Positions 1 through 6,187 of a stretch of 6,971 nucleotides of DNA are shown one piece after another. The position numbers and the translations under genes are program-made. Source of the stretch: Desulfobulbaceae bacterium (GTDB lineage: Bacteria > Desulfobacterota > Desulfobulbia > Desulfobulbales > Desulfobulbaceae); NCBI GenBank assembly GCA_011322715.1, contig DRLX01000527.1, forward strand, positions 1 through 6,971, in the 5' to 3' direction. The notes under the pieces were generated by a model. That model saw only the letters and a list, made by a program, of their open reading frames with translations, was not told the DNA's origin and did not search any database. Within the stretch, counting starts at the first letter, position 1. Every line of letters starts with the position of its first letter.

Positions 1-1
1 C

Positions 2-2179
2 GACAGCCTTGCCGGTGGCGCGGGAGACGATACCTTTATCGTCCACGGCAAGGACCAGGGTTTTGACAGCGTGCATGGCGGCGAAGGAACGGACACTATA
101 GTCGGCGGCCAGGGCGATGATGTCATCGGCCTGAACAGCTTTGATACAAAGAGTTCCGTTGAGGTCATTGACGGCGGCGAGGGGCATAACGTCATCCAGG
201 GCTCGACCTATGGCAATCTTGATTTCTCGCAGACGGATCTCAAAAATATCGATGAGATCCACGGCGGAGCGGGCAGCAATATAATAATTGGTAGCAATGG
301 CGAAGATACAATAGCTGCAGGCGCCGGCAATGATTCCATCACTGGTGGAACAGGTGATGATACAATCGACGGTGGTGACGGCAAGGATACCGCTGTTTTC
401 TCAGGCAGTCAGGATGAATATAATATTGTAAAAAATGATAATGGTTCTTTTACCGTACAGGATACTATTGAAAACCGTGATGGAGATGACGTTGTTACCG
501 ATGTGGAACAGTTTCACTTTGCCGATGGGACCGTTGCTGCGGACGACCTTACGCTGTCTTCCAACCTGATTGATGGAGCGGTTGAAGGTGTTGAGTATAC
601 TACCACCTCCGGACTGCATGGTTTTACCGATGAAAATGGTGGATTTTCCTTTAAAGCCGGTGACGACGTTACCTTTACCATCGGTGGTGTTACCCTGGGT
701 GGCGCCACTGCGGAAGACGTTGCCGGTGGTCAGACATTTCTCCAGGACATAGCCGATGTTGACCGCACCAATCTCAATGATGAGTATACGGAAAACATGG
801 CCACCTTTCTCCAGTCTCTGGATGAAAACTCCAATGCCTATGATGGTATCGTTATTACCGATGAGATCAGGGATGCTCTGGCTGATGCACATATCGACCT
901 GCGAACGGCTTCGGAGGAAGATGTAAAAAATCTGATCGCCCAGGTTGGTAAGGAATATGTCAATGAAAACGCTGCGATGGAGCACGTGGAGGACATGCTG
1001 GTTGCTCGTACCGATCTTGATCATGATGATTTTCAGGAACATGTGGATGATGGCGGTATAGCAGGAACAGCAATTGATAATCAGGGGCACACAATTGTTG
1101 CTTCGTTGCCGGATGAAAGTGCTTCAGTGGGCGAAATCCATCATCAGGATTTCCAGGCCATGGAGCTTAAGGTTCCCTCCGTAGACCTTGCCCATCCATC
1201 CGACATTGAAATGGCGGGCGGAGACATTGATTACCACTCAACCGTTCTCTCGGATTCAATCGGGGCCAATGGGGAGGATGCCGCGGCACAGGCACATACG
1301 GATACAGTGATGACCCATCCGCAGGAACAGTTGAGCGTCGATGATCACAGTATGTTCTCCGTTGGTGATCTATCTGCGGACCAGTTGCCGTCATCGATCG
1401 ATGGTGACCCGGCAACCGGACCAAAAGAAGAAAATTCCGGAGGTCATAATGACCAGGATGTAGATACCGGCCATTTTGCTCAAAGCGGCCATGATCAAGC
1501 CTTTGATTCGGCAGAGACCTCTCCTCTGGATATGAACATCCAGGGACAGCATGGGCTGTTGCACGTCACTTCAGGCGATGACGATTCTTCCGGCAGTACC
1601 CACGAAAATGTCTCAGAAAGCCACGATAACGGCCGGCAGGATCATGACATTTCCGACTCCGATACGATAGCCGTTGCCGATGAAGATAATCAACACGTCG
1701 GGCAGGCCCATGACCCGGACATGGCATCGGTCGGCCATGTACCGGAAGTTATTCTTCCCGATGAGTCCCATGATGGTTCATCCTTGGTGGAGAACGGTAC
1801 CGGCCCGGCCCATGAAATTGCATCACTGCACGATACAACAGCGGGAATGGAAGGAGGCCATGAGAGTGGTCAATTGGAACAATTTGACGTGAGTCACGGC
1901 TCCGATCCCGGATCGGACGGTTCACTGGATCATTTTTCCGTGAGCGCAGGCCATGAGGATGCGGGTGCAAATGATGACCTGCATCACTTTGCCGTCAGTG
2001 ATGCCGGACCATCCATGGATGAGGTCCCACCCATGGATGGTCTTGATGCCACGCCGGAGCAGCAGCCGCTTCCCGAACCCGAGCCCGCCGATGCCGGAAT
2101 CGGCGACCATGATGCCGCCATTCCAGAAGATATTCATCAGGACCAGGACCAGCTGCATCACGAGGTTATTCCCGCTTGA
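2..2179 (+). CDS. RTX-type secreted calcium-binding protein, C-terminal part (5' end outside window)
   Basis: The frame is open to the left edge, and 725 residues are visible before the TGA. Codons at 14-400 encode glycine/aspartate nonapeptide RTX repeats (GGAGDD, GGQGDD, GAGNDS, GGTGDD, GGDGKD), which bind calcium and form a beta-roll outside the cell. A typical closing module follows to about 545 (DTAVFSG, then VEQFHFADGTV). Next comes a beta-rich module at about 566-710 (LIDGAVEGVEY, TDENGGFSF, VTFTIGGVTLG) and a helical stretch at about 720-1010 (MATFLQSLDENSNAYDGIVI), a pairing I associate with bacterial surface proteins. From about 1030 to the end, more than 360 residues are low-complexity, acidic and rich in His, Asp, Ser and Gly, with 17-18-residue repeats at 1874-2032. 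I see no recognisable type I secretion signal at the extreme C-terminus. A TolC-like channel follows downstream, consistent with type I export. Adhesin, S-layer or matrix protein are all possible; substrate and exact role are unknown. Confidence 0.85.
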   Translation, partial: DSLAGGAGDDTFIVHGKDQGFDSVHGGEGTDTIVGGQGDDVIGLNSFDTKSSVEVIDGGEGHNVIQGSTYGNLDFSQTDLKNIDEIHGGAGSNIIIGSNGEDTIAAGAGNDSITGGTGDDTIDGGDGKDTAVFSGSQDEYNIVKNDNGSFTVQDTIENRDGDDVVTDVEQFHFADGTVAADDLTLSSNLIDGAVEGVEYTTTSGLHGFTDENGGFSFKAGDDVTFTIGGVTLGGATAEDVAGGQTFLQDIADVDRTNLNDEYTENMATFLQSLDENSNAYDGIVITDEIRDALADAHIDLRTASEEDVKNLIAQVGKEYVNENAAMEHVEDMLVARTDLDHDDFQEHVDDGGIAGTAIDNQGHTIVASLPDESASVGEIHHQDFQAMELKVPSVDLAHPSDIEMAGGDIDYHSTVLSDSIGANGEDAAAQAHTDTVMTHPQEQLSVDDHSMFSVGDLSADQLPSSIDGDPATGPKEENSGGHNDQDVDTGHFAQSGHDQAFDSAETSPLDMNIQGQHGLLHVTSGDDDSSGSTHENVSESHDNGRQDHDISDSDTIAVADEDNQHVGQAHDPDMASVGHVPEVILPDESHDGSSLVENGTGPAHEIASLHDTTAGMEGGHESGQLEQFDVSHGSDPGSDGSLDHFSVSAGHEDAGANDDLHHFAVSDAGPSMDEVPPMDGLDATPEQQPLPEPEPADAGIGDHDAAIPEDIHQDQDQLHHEVIPA
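14..400 (+). repeat. RTX nonapeptide repeat block
   Basis: Glycine/aspartate-rich nonapeptides of the form GGxGxDxhx occur in two clusters, at about 14-130 and 250-400. Less regular sequence lies between them, with degenerate copies such as GGEGHNVIQ and GGAGSNIII. In the family, each pair of repeats coordinates calcium in a parallel beta-roll that folds only after export into calcium-rich medium. The block continues to the left edge, so the total number of repeats is unknown. Confidence 0.85.
1874..2032 (+). repeat. Three tandem 17-18-residue protein repeats (consensus L-x-x-F-x-V-S)
   Basis: Three consecutive units start at 1874 (LEQFDVSHG), 1925 (LDHFSVSAG) and 1979 (LHHFAVSDAG), spaced exactly 17 and 18 codons apart. 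Each begins with Leu, two polar residues and F-x-V-S, followed by a Gly/Asp/Ser-rich linker. Looser copies may lie upstream, for example MFSVGD near 1352 and HFAQSG near 1472. DNA identity between units is modest, so the repeats are old or under protein-level selection. Confidence 0.6.
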
Positions 2180-2246
2180 AGCAAAGCCGGGTAATGGTTC
2201 GCGGGCAGGGCGAGCAAAAAAAATTGTAATACAAAATAAATCCTGT

Positions 2247-2338
2247 CAGAGTTAAGCAGTGCGCCATAGGTGGATTGTGGCAGCCCGGCCATAGTCAAAC
2301 CTATGCAGGGGGTCGCGAGAGGGTGGTACTGAACTCTG
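2247..2338 (+). ncRNA. Candidate structured RNA element (unidentified)
   Basis: Nested complementary arms are visible. CAGAGTT (2247-2253) pairs with AACTCTG (2332-2338). After a 3-base bulge, CAGT (2257-2260) pairs with ACTG (2328-2331). CATAGGT (2265-2271) pairs with ACCTATG (2299-2305). ATTGTGGC (2274-2281) pairs with GCCATAGT (2288-2295) around a 6-base loop. The last helix needs two G-U pairs that exist only in a + strand transcript, which favours RNA read in the direction of the flanking genes. A T-rich run (about 2345-2353) follows, but it is too far from the outer stem for a standard terminator. The element could be a leader regulating the TolC gene, a small RNA, or a 3'UTR element of the RTX gene. 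It matches no riboswitch or housekeeping RNA that I can recognise. Confidence 0.35.
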
Positions 2339-2469
2339 CCGAAATTTATTTTTCCTCGGAGAACAGGGGGACGCCTGATTGTATTATCATCTCTCCGTGG
2401 CTGAAATCTTCCGTTATCAGGTGGAATTATCCGTGACAACCGAAAAAAAATATCATAACATGATGTATT

Positions 2470-2475
2470 AAGGAG
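2470..2475 (+). promoter_or_regulatory. Strong Shine-Dalgarno sequence without a standard start codon
   Basis: AAGGAG is followed by an A-rich stretch, but no ATG, GTG or TTG lies in the TolC frame within the usual 5-10 bases. The nearest in-frame candidate is ATT at 2485, nine bases downstream. It would add 26 residues before the ATG at 2563. The ATG itself has only AAGGAC (2541-2546), 16 bases away, which is too far. The site may be a relic, may serve an unusual AUU start, or may belong to translational re-initiation after a very short frame ending at 2471. Confidence 0.3.
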
Positions 2476-2562
2476 AAAAAATTAATTCACTTTGCCAAAG
2501 AGTGGTATATTCCCGGCAGAGAAGCTTTCAACAGGACAAAAAGGACTTTTCCGATAATATCC

Positions 2563-4092
2563 ATGCAGGATACAAGGCCCATCTCTCCCGGCAGATTGTT
2601 TTTGCTCCCTCTTTTTTGTCTGTCCATTTGTGGACTGTTTCTTCCCGTGTTTGCCAGTGGTCAACAAGATGATCATTCCCTGTCCGGCAACGAAACAAAG
2701 ACAATCGTTAAAAAATTCGTTACGGCCGATACAACACTGACGGAACCGGCAATTCTCGAGATCTTTCATGAGTTGTTTCAAAAATCCTATGACGCCGCCC
2801 CGGAAGTTCGAATAGCCCGGGCCCGGAAAGAACAGAAGAGTGCACAGCGCTATACCGCCTGGGCCAGACGGCTGGCTCCCGCCGTTGATGTCCGTTTATC
2901 GCAGGTGCATGAATTTAACCAGGATACCACTTCTGATTCCGTAACCACCACAAATACGGACCTGCATCATTTTACCGATAGTGATGATTACCACGACTGG
3001 CAGTTCACCCTTGATCTGCCGCTTTATCGACGCCCGATCTCCGTGAAGGTGGACATTGCCGAGGTCGATGAACGGCTGGCGACAACCAATCTGCTGATCA
3101 AAACAGAGGAGCTTGATCTTCGGCTCCGAGAGCTCCTGGGCAAATATCTGATTGCTACCTATCGGTTGCTCAACCTGCGCAACTCTATCCTGTTGTCCCG
3201 CAAACATGTCGAAAAGATCCGGAGAGGGTATGAACTACGGGACCAGACAAGACTGCAGCTGCTCCGGGCCCAGGCAAACCTTAAAGAACTGGAGGCCAGG
3301 CGTGATCTGGATGAACAGCGTCGCGAGGCAGCCTTGCGTGAACTGTTGGATTTCACCGGTCTCCGCCAGGGCGCGGCTGTTATCGAGCGTTTAAATAATC
3401 TGCTGGTTGATGAGGTTGCGACCGCCGGTGCAATAAATTCACTTGCCGGGCTTGAGCAATCGTATGACAGAATCAAGGAATTCGTCGATGCCGCCGATGA
3501 CCCGGTCTTGCGGCACCAGTTTCTCAAACACAGTGTTCTTTGTAAAAAGATCAATCTGGAACAGGAGCTTGCCAAAGAGAAGGCATTGCTGCATACGGCA
3601 AGCGAATGGCCTGGTGTGACGGTGCGGGGGCTTTACGAGCGTAAAACCGATACGGAATTTGACCAATTTGAAGGGGACGGCTCGCTGGCGGTTGTTTTTT
3701 CCGTGCCGCTTTTCTCGGGCGGAACGATTTTCAGCACCGGCAAGACACAGACCATGGCCGAGCATATTGCTGATATCGGTCAATATGCCGATCTGCAGAA
3801 AACCATACATGCCGTGGAAAATAATAAACGGTTGATCCGCAGTCTCCATAACGTGCTTGATCGACAGGAGATTCTCCTGCGGCAACAGGAAGAAATCGTT
3901 ATTCTTTCCTTGAAATCCTATGCCATTAAACAGACTTCCATGCAGGACCTTCTCACGTCAAAAAACAGACTGATCGATGCCAAAAACGGTCTCATGGAAA
4001 CTATTAATACCCTGGGTACCCTGTATCACCAATTTGCCTGGCAGTTGGGTGTTCCCTATCCCCTGCCGCCGCTTCCAAAGAAAGGCCTATAG
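2563..4092 (+). CDS. TolC-family outer-membrane efflux/secretion channel
   Basis: This is a 509-residue protein of the TolC/OEP family, the trimeric outer-membrane channel and periplasmic tunnel used by type I secretion and by efflux pumps. Residues 1-31 form a signal peptide with a basic start (R5, R11), the hydrophobic core LFLLPLFCLSICGLFLP, and likely cleavage after VFA. The remainder shows the expected two-fold plan. The first half has an amphipathic helix region followed by a long charged coiled coil at about residues 170-265 (RLRELLGKYL, LRAQANLKELEARR). The second half has the barrel strand motif VVFSVPLFSGG near residue 375 and then a second helical pair ending in YHQFAWQLGVP. Length is normal for the family. 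It lies 383 bases after the RTX gene on the same strand, which suggests export of that protein; a pump role cannot be excluded. The ATG lacks a good Shine-Dalgarno sequence, so the start is less certain than the family call. Confidence 0.88.
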   Translation: MQDTRPISPGRLFLLPLFCLSICGLFLPVFASGQQDDHSLSGNETKTIVKKFVTADTTLTEPAILEIFHELFQKSYDAAPEVRIARARKEQKSAQRYTAWARRLAPAVDVRLSQVHEFNQDTTSDSVTTTNTDLHHFTDSDDYHDWQFTLDLPLYRRPISVKVDIAEVDERLATTNLLIKTEELDLRLRELLGKYLIATYRLLNLRNSILLSRKHVEKIRRGYELRDQTRLQLLRAQANLKELEARRDLDEQRREAALRELLDFTGLRQGAAVIERLNNLLVDEVATAGAINSLAGLEQSYDRIKEFVDAADDPVLRHQFLKHSVLCKKINLEQELAKEKALLHTASEWPGVTVRGLYERKTDTEFDQFEGDGSLAVVFSVPLFSGGTIFSTGKTQTMAEHIADIGQYADLQKTIHAVENNKRLIRSLHNVLDRQEILLRQQEEIVILSLKSYAIKQTSMQDLLTSKNRLIDAKNGLMETINTLGTLYHQFAWQLGVPYPLPPLPKKGL

Positions 4093-4101
4093 GGCCTTTT
4101 T
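4079..4101 (+). terminator. Intrinsic terminator between convergent genes
   Basis: AAAGGCC (4081-4087) and GGCCTTT (4093-4099) form a perfect 7-base-pair stem with a 5-base loop, and the + strand continues into a T-run (4097-4101). The loop contains the TAG stop of the TolC gene, so the hairpin overlaps the coding end. Because the stem is symmetric it may also act on the opposing beta-barrel gene, although the tail on that side (CTTTGG) is weaker. Confidence 0.75.
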
Positions 4102-4129
4102 CCTAAATTCCCGTCAAAAAACAGGTAGT

Positions 4130-4660
4130 TTAAAAATTAAACTTCAGGCCGACATTGGCGGTAAAGCCGCTGACATCAACATCATCACGCAGGGCAGTGT
4201 CTATATCGCTGAAGCGATAGAGAGCTTCCCCGAAAAGTTTGAAAAAAGGGATACCGAGTTTGACATCAAGTCCGGCGCCGATATAAGCGCCAAAGGTTGA
4301 ATCCACATCAATCTTATCTGCGTCGGCATAGAGAAAGGAGATCCCGGCAAGGCCATAGGGGTCAATATCCGCATCCGGAAAAAGATGTACCTGCAGGCCG
4401 AGATCAACGGGAACAAGCGTCAGGCTGTCATCCGTATCCAGGTCACTGTTTTCAAAAAAATAGATTCGGCCATCCAATCGTATAAAGTCAATGAGAAGGG
4501 GCAGACTTGCGCCGAGCCCGGCGCCCCATGAACCCTCTACATCATTTTTATCCCAGTAACTGCCGAATCCGTACAGGTCAAGAGCTGCCGCCGGAGTGGC
4601 GCAGCTCAAGGATAGCAGTACAATCAGTATACAGACATTTTGTGTCCAGTGTCTTTTCAT
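4130..4660 (-). CDS. Small outer-membrane beta-barrel protein
   Basis: The preferred start is the ATG at 4660, because GAGGAG lies six bases upstream of it; an in-frame ATG at 4684 has no such support. The resulting 176-residue protein begins with MKRHWTQN, a hydrophobic core (CILIVLLSLSCA) and likely cleavage after PAAA. The mature part of about 150 residues alternates polar and hydrophobic residues in strand-like segments separated by acidic turns (NSDLDTDDS, DADIDPYG). It ends in NVGLKFNF with a terminal Phe, the usual outer-membrane assembly signal. Length fits an eight-stranded barrel of the OmpA/OmpX type. Function is unknown; a structural or small-porin role is possible. It lies 223 bases after the lipoprotein gene and may have its own promoter, though none is clear. 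Confidence 0.75.
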   Translation of the reverse strand: MKRHWTQNVCILIVLLSLSCATPAAALDLYGFGSYWDKNDVEGSWGAGLGASLPLLIDFIRLDGRIYFFENSDLDTDDSLTLVPVDLGLQVHLFPDADIDPYGLAGISFLYADADKIDVDSTFGAYIGAGLDVKLGIPFFKLFGEALYRFSDIDTALRDDVDVSGFTANVGLKFNF

Positions 4661-4877
4661 CCGTTTCTCCTCTGTTCCGTTCAAAATCTTCGTTCCGTCG
4701 ACAATCCAAGAGACGCCGTTACTTGATCAGCAAAGGCCGGCCTGCACATGTAAAAGAAAAAACAGACGCGATATCTATTCGGAAAATCACCTGAAGTGGT
4801 GGTGGATGCCTTTGCAGACAGAGGCAGGGTAATGCATCAGGTGGGACAACGCAATGGATATCCGGCTTGATATGTTG

Positions 4878-4903
4878 AAAAATTTACGGTCGAATCAGCC
4901 GTA
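4878..4903 (-). terminator. Probable weak intrinsic terminator at the end of the lipoprotein gene
   Basis: Read on the - strand, TACGG and CCGTA (4903-4899 and 4889-4885) form a 5-base-pair stem with a 9-base loop, followed within two bases by five T's (4882-4878). The stem lies inside the last codons and overlaps the TAA stop. The stem is short, so termination may be only partial. Confidence 0.4.
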
Positions 4904-5372
4904 CCAACCCCTTCTTTTTGGGGATATATTGTCGTTCCGGATCACAATTATCGTCCAGCTCCCAGGCGCCGACCCGCCCGGCCGTGTCCGGTTCATTTGA
5001 CCAGTAATTGCCCTCCACCTTCATCGTGCAGGCGCCGTTTTTATGCAGATCAAAAATTATATATAGGTCATAAAGTTCGGCAACCGTAGGGAGTCGCCAG
5101 TCATCGTAACCCCCTTTTTTCATGGTATCGGCATACTGTTCGGCATCCTGCAGTGATTTGATTGTTCTGCTGGTTTTCGTCAGCCACATTTTTCCGGTTC
5201 TCGTATCCCGGCAGATACCCTTATCCGTTGGAATAAGTCTTGCGTTTGTACCGGAGTTCGATGCGCCGGTCCGGCCGGATGGCCCTGCACAGCCACTGGT
5301 AAAAAAGAGGGAGAGTATTCCAATGAAGAGCAATTGGTTGATCAGAGTGGTTGATACTGTGTGTTCCTTCAT
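4884..5372 (-). CDS. DUF1566-domain lipoprotein
   Basis: This 162-residue protein has a lipoprotein signal peptide: a hydrophobic core (LLFIGILSLFF) followed by the lipobox TSGC with Cys28, so it should be lipidated and membrane-anchored. After a Gly/Ser/Asn-rich linker, the rest matches the DUF1566 (Lcl C-terminal) pattern: CRDTRTGKMWLTK, then GGYDDWRLPTVAEL, then GNYWSNEP and a basic C-terminal VRLIRP. This domain is common in secreted and surface proteins of Gram-negative bacteria, and its function is not defined. The ATG overlaps the stop of the upstream TetR gene as ATGA, and a GGAG five bases upstream lies within the end of the tetR coding sequence. The two genes are therefore almost certainly co-transcribed and probably translationally coupled. 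Confidence 0.85.
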   Translation of the reverse strand: MKEHTVSTTLINQLLFIGILSLFFTSGCAGPSGRTGASNSGTNARLIPTDKGICRDTRTGKMWLTKTSRTIKSLQDAEQYADTMKKGGYDDWRLPTVAELYDLYIIFDLHKNGACTMKVEGNYWSNEPDTAGRVGAWELDDNCDPERQYIPKKKGLVRLIRP

Positions 5373-5956
5373 GTTTGCTCCGGCTCAAGTAGGTTTTTGA
5401 TCGTCAGAATACACTGTTCCAGTGCTTTTTGGTTTTCATAAACTCTGGAAAGCATAATTCCGCCTTCAAGTATGGCAACAATTGACACGGCAAGGACTTC
5501 GACTGTCAGTTTACTGTTGAGTAGACCGGATTCTTTTGCCCTTTGCAGCTCAACTTGCAGTTTTTCGACCCAGTGGCCGAAGACATTTTGAAGAATTTTT
5601 CCAAACCGGGGATTGGTTCCGCTCATTTCCAGAGCGGTGTTGCCGAACAGACAGCCTCCTGTAAAATGAGTTTTTTGCATCAGCTCCATGATGGCCTGGC
5701 AGGAATGAATAATTTTTCGGATGGGATCACTACCGGTCAGGGACTGGTCGAGAATATCGGCAAATTCTTCAGCGGCATCAAGCAGCACGGCAATGCCAAG
5801 TTCCTCTTTGGAAGAAAAGTAATAGTAAAGATTGCCCTTTTTTACCCCGGTTTCGGCTATTATTTTACTGATACTGGTACGTTGAAAACCATTGATGGTG
5901 AAGAGCCTGCGGCTTTCCTTCAAAATATGGTCGCGGGTTTTTTTACCTTTATCCAA
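5369..5956 (-). CDS. TetR/AcrR-family transcriptional regulator
   Basis: With a TTG start at 5956 this is a 195-residue protein, the standard TetR length. The N-terminus (DKGKKTRDHILKESRRLF) and the helix-turn-helix at residues 27-53 (TSISKIIAETGV, then GNLYYYFSSKEEL) are classical. The C-terminal ligand domain contains GGCLFGNTALEMS and GHWVEKL, a pattern of the NemR/YxaF-like branch. The frame stays open to an ATG at 6139 (256 residues). That extra N-terminus resembles no TetR protein and lies across the promoter described here, so it is not translated in my reading. Start support is an AGAGAG eight bases upstream of the TTG. It overlaps the lipoprotein gene by four bases. Its ligand is unknown; likely targets are its own promoter and the coupled lipoprotein. 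Confidence 0.88.
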   Translation of the reverse strand: MDKGKKTRDHILKESRRLFTINGFQRTSISKIIAETGVKKGNLYYYFSSKEELGIAVLLDAAEEFADILDQSLTGSDPIRKIIHSCQAIMELMQKTHFTGGCLFGNTALEMSGTNPRFGKILQNVFGHWVEKLQVELQRAKESGLLNSKLTVEVLAVSIVAILEGGIMLSRVYENQKALEQCILTIKNLLEPEQT

Positions 5957-5980
5957 AATAGTTGCTCTCTTTTTATACTG

Positions 5981-5990
5981 ACCGTTTGGT
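5981..5990 (-). promoter_or_regulatory. Candidate TetR operator
   Basis: ACCGTTTGGT (+ strand) is an imperfect dyad with matching ACC/GGT ends, flanked by a wider TAC...GTA pair (TACTGACC and GTTTGGTA). It sits at the predicted transcription start of the TetR gene, where a bound repressor would block the polymerase. TetR-family operators often have ACC...GGT half-sites. The dyad is not strong (3 of 5 inner pairs), so this is a proposal based mainly on position. Confidence 0.4.
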
Positions 5991-5992
5991 AC

Positions 5993-6021
5993 AAAATAGA
6001 CTGGAAGAAACATGTTGTCAA
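5993..6021 (-). promoter_or_regulatory. Sigma70-type promoter of the tetR-lipoprotein operon
   Basis: On the - strand a perfect -35 box TTGACA (6021-6016) is separated by exactly 17 bases from TATTTT (5998-5993), which matches 4 of 6 positions of the -10 consensus. The predicted start point is near 5986, giving a 5' leader of about 30 bases before the TTG start at 5956. Confidence 0.65.
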
Positions 6022-6151
6022 TATTTTTCCGCAGTCTATAGAGATCGGTCGCCGCAGCGGCGGGATTTTTAAAAATGTGGATGGCGGGGACAGCTGGAAA
6101 CCGGTGACTGCGACTTTCGTGTTTTGAGCTGTAACGCATTCACCATTGATT

Positions 6152-6176
6152 CTGCATATCCATGTCAAATATGCAG
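6152..6176. repeat. Perfect 8-base inverted repeat
   Basis: CTGCATAT (6152-6159) and ATATGCAG (6169-6176) are exact reverse complements separated by 9 bases. It lies about 130 bases upstream of the tetR -35 box. It has no adjoining T-run, so it is not an obvious terminator; a protein-binding site or a 3'UTR hairpin is possible. Confidence 0.5.
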
Positions 6177-6187
6177 CCGATGGCGGG

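Larger units (their letters stand above)
2180..2562 (+). other. Intergenic region between RTX and TolC genes
   Basis: This stretch of 383 bases has no convincing protein gene. Open frames exist on both strands (about 68 codons without ATG on +, 93 codons on -), but neither resembles a known protein. It opens with an A/T-rich segment at 2216-2240, continues with nested inverted repeats at 2247-2338 and 2357-2397, and ends with a strong but orphan Shine-Dalgarno sequence at 2470-2475. I see no canonical intrinsic terminator for the RTX gene, so read-through into the TolC gene is possible. No good sigma70 promoter could be fixed here. Confidence 0.6.

Noticed and set aside
401..1090. A 229-codon open frame on the - strand opposite the RTX gene
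   Set aside because: Its translation has no recognisable domain, is interrupted by no start signal, and lies opposite a frame with clear RTX and surface-protein motifs. It is a by-product of the GAT/GGT-rich codon pattern.
2259..2338. GTGCG at 2259 resembling the 5' end of a group II intron
   Set aside because: There is no reverse transcriptase, no recognisable domain V hairpin, and too little space before the TolC gene. A five-base match is not evidence.
2158..2439. A 93-codon open frame on the - strand in the RTX-TolC spacer
   Set aside because: It has no recognisable protein motif and no clear ribosome binding site, and the region is better explained by RNA dyads with + strand G-U pairs.
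4734..4743. Ten-base palindrome AGGCCGGCCT upstream of the beta-barrel gene
   Set aside because: It is GC-rich with no loop, no T-run and no promoter next to it. A chance palindrome is the simplest reading.
4661..4883. Promoter search in the spacer upstream of the beta-barrel gene
   Set aside because: TTGGAT/ATTTTG-like hexamers exist with a 16-base gap, but the match is too poor to call. The gene may also be reached by read-through from the lipoprotein gene.
5957..6139. N-terminal extension of the TetR protein to an ATG at 6139 or 6013
   Set aside because: The added residues resemble no TetR protein, and both ATGs lie upstream of the predicted transcription start near 5986.
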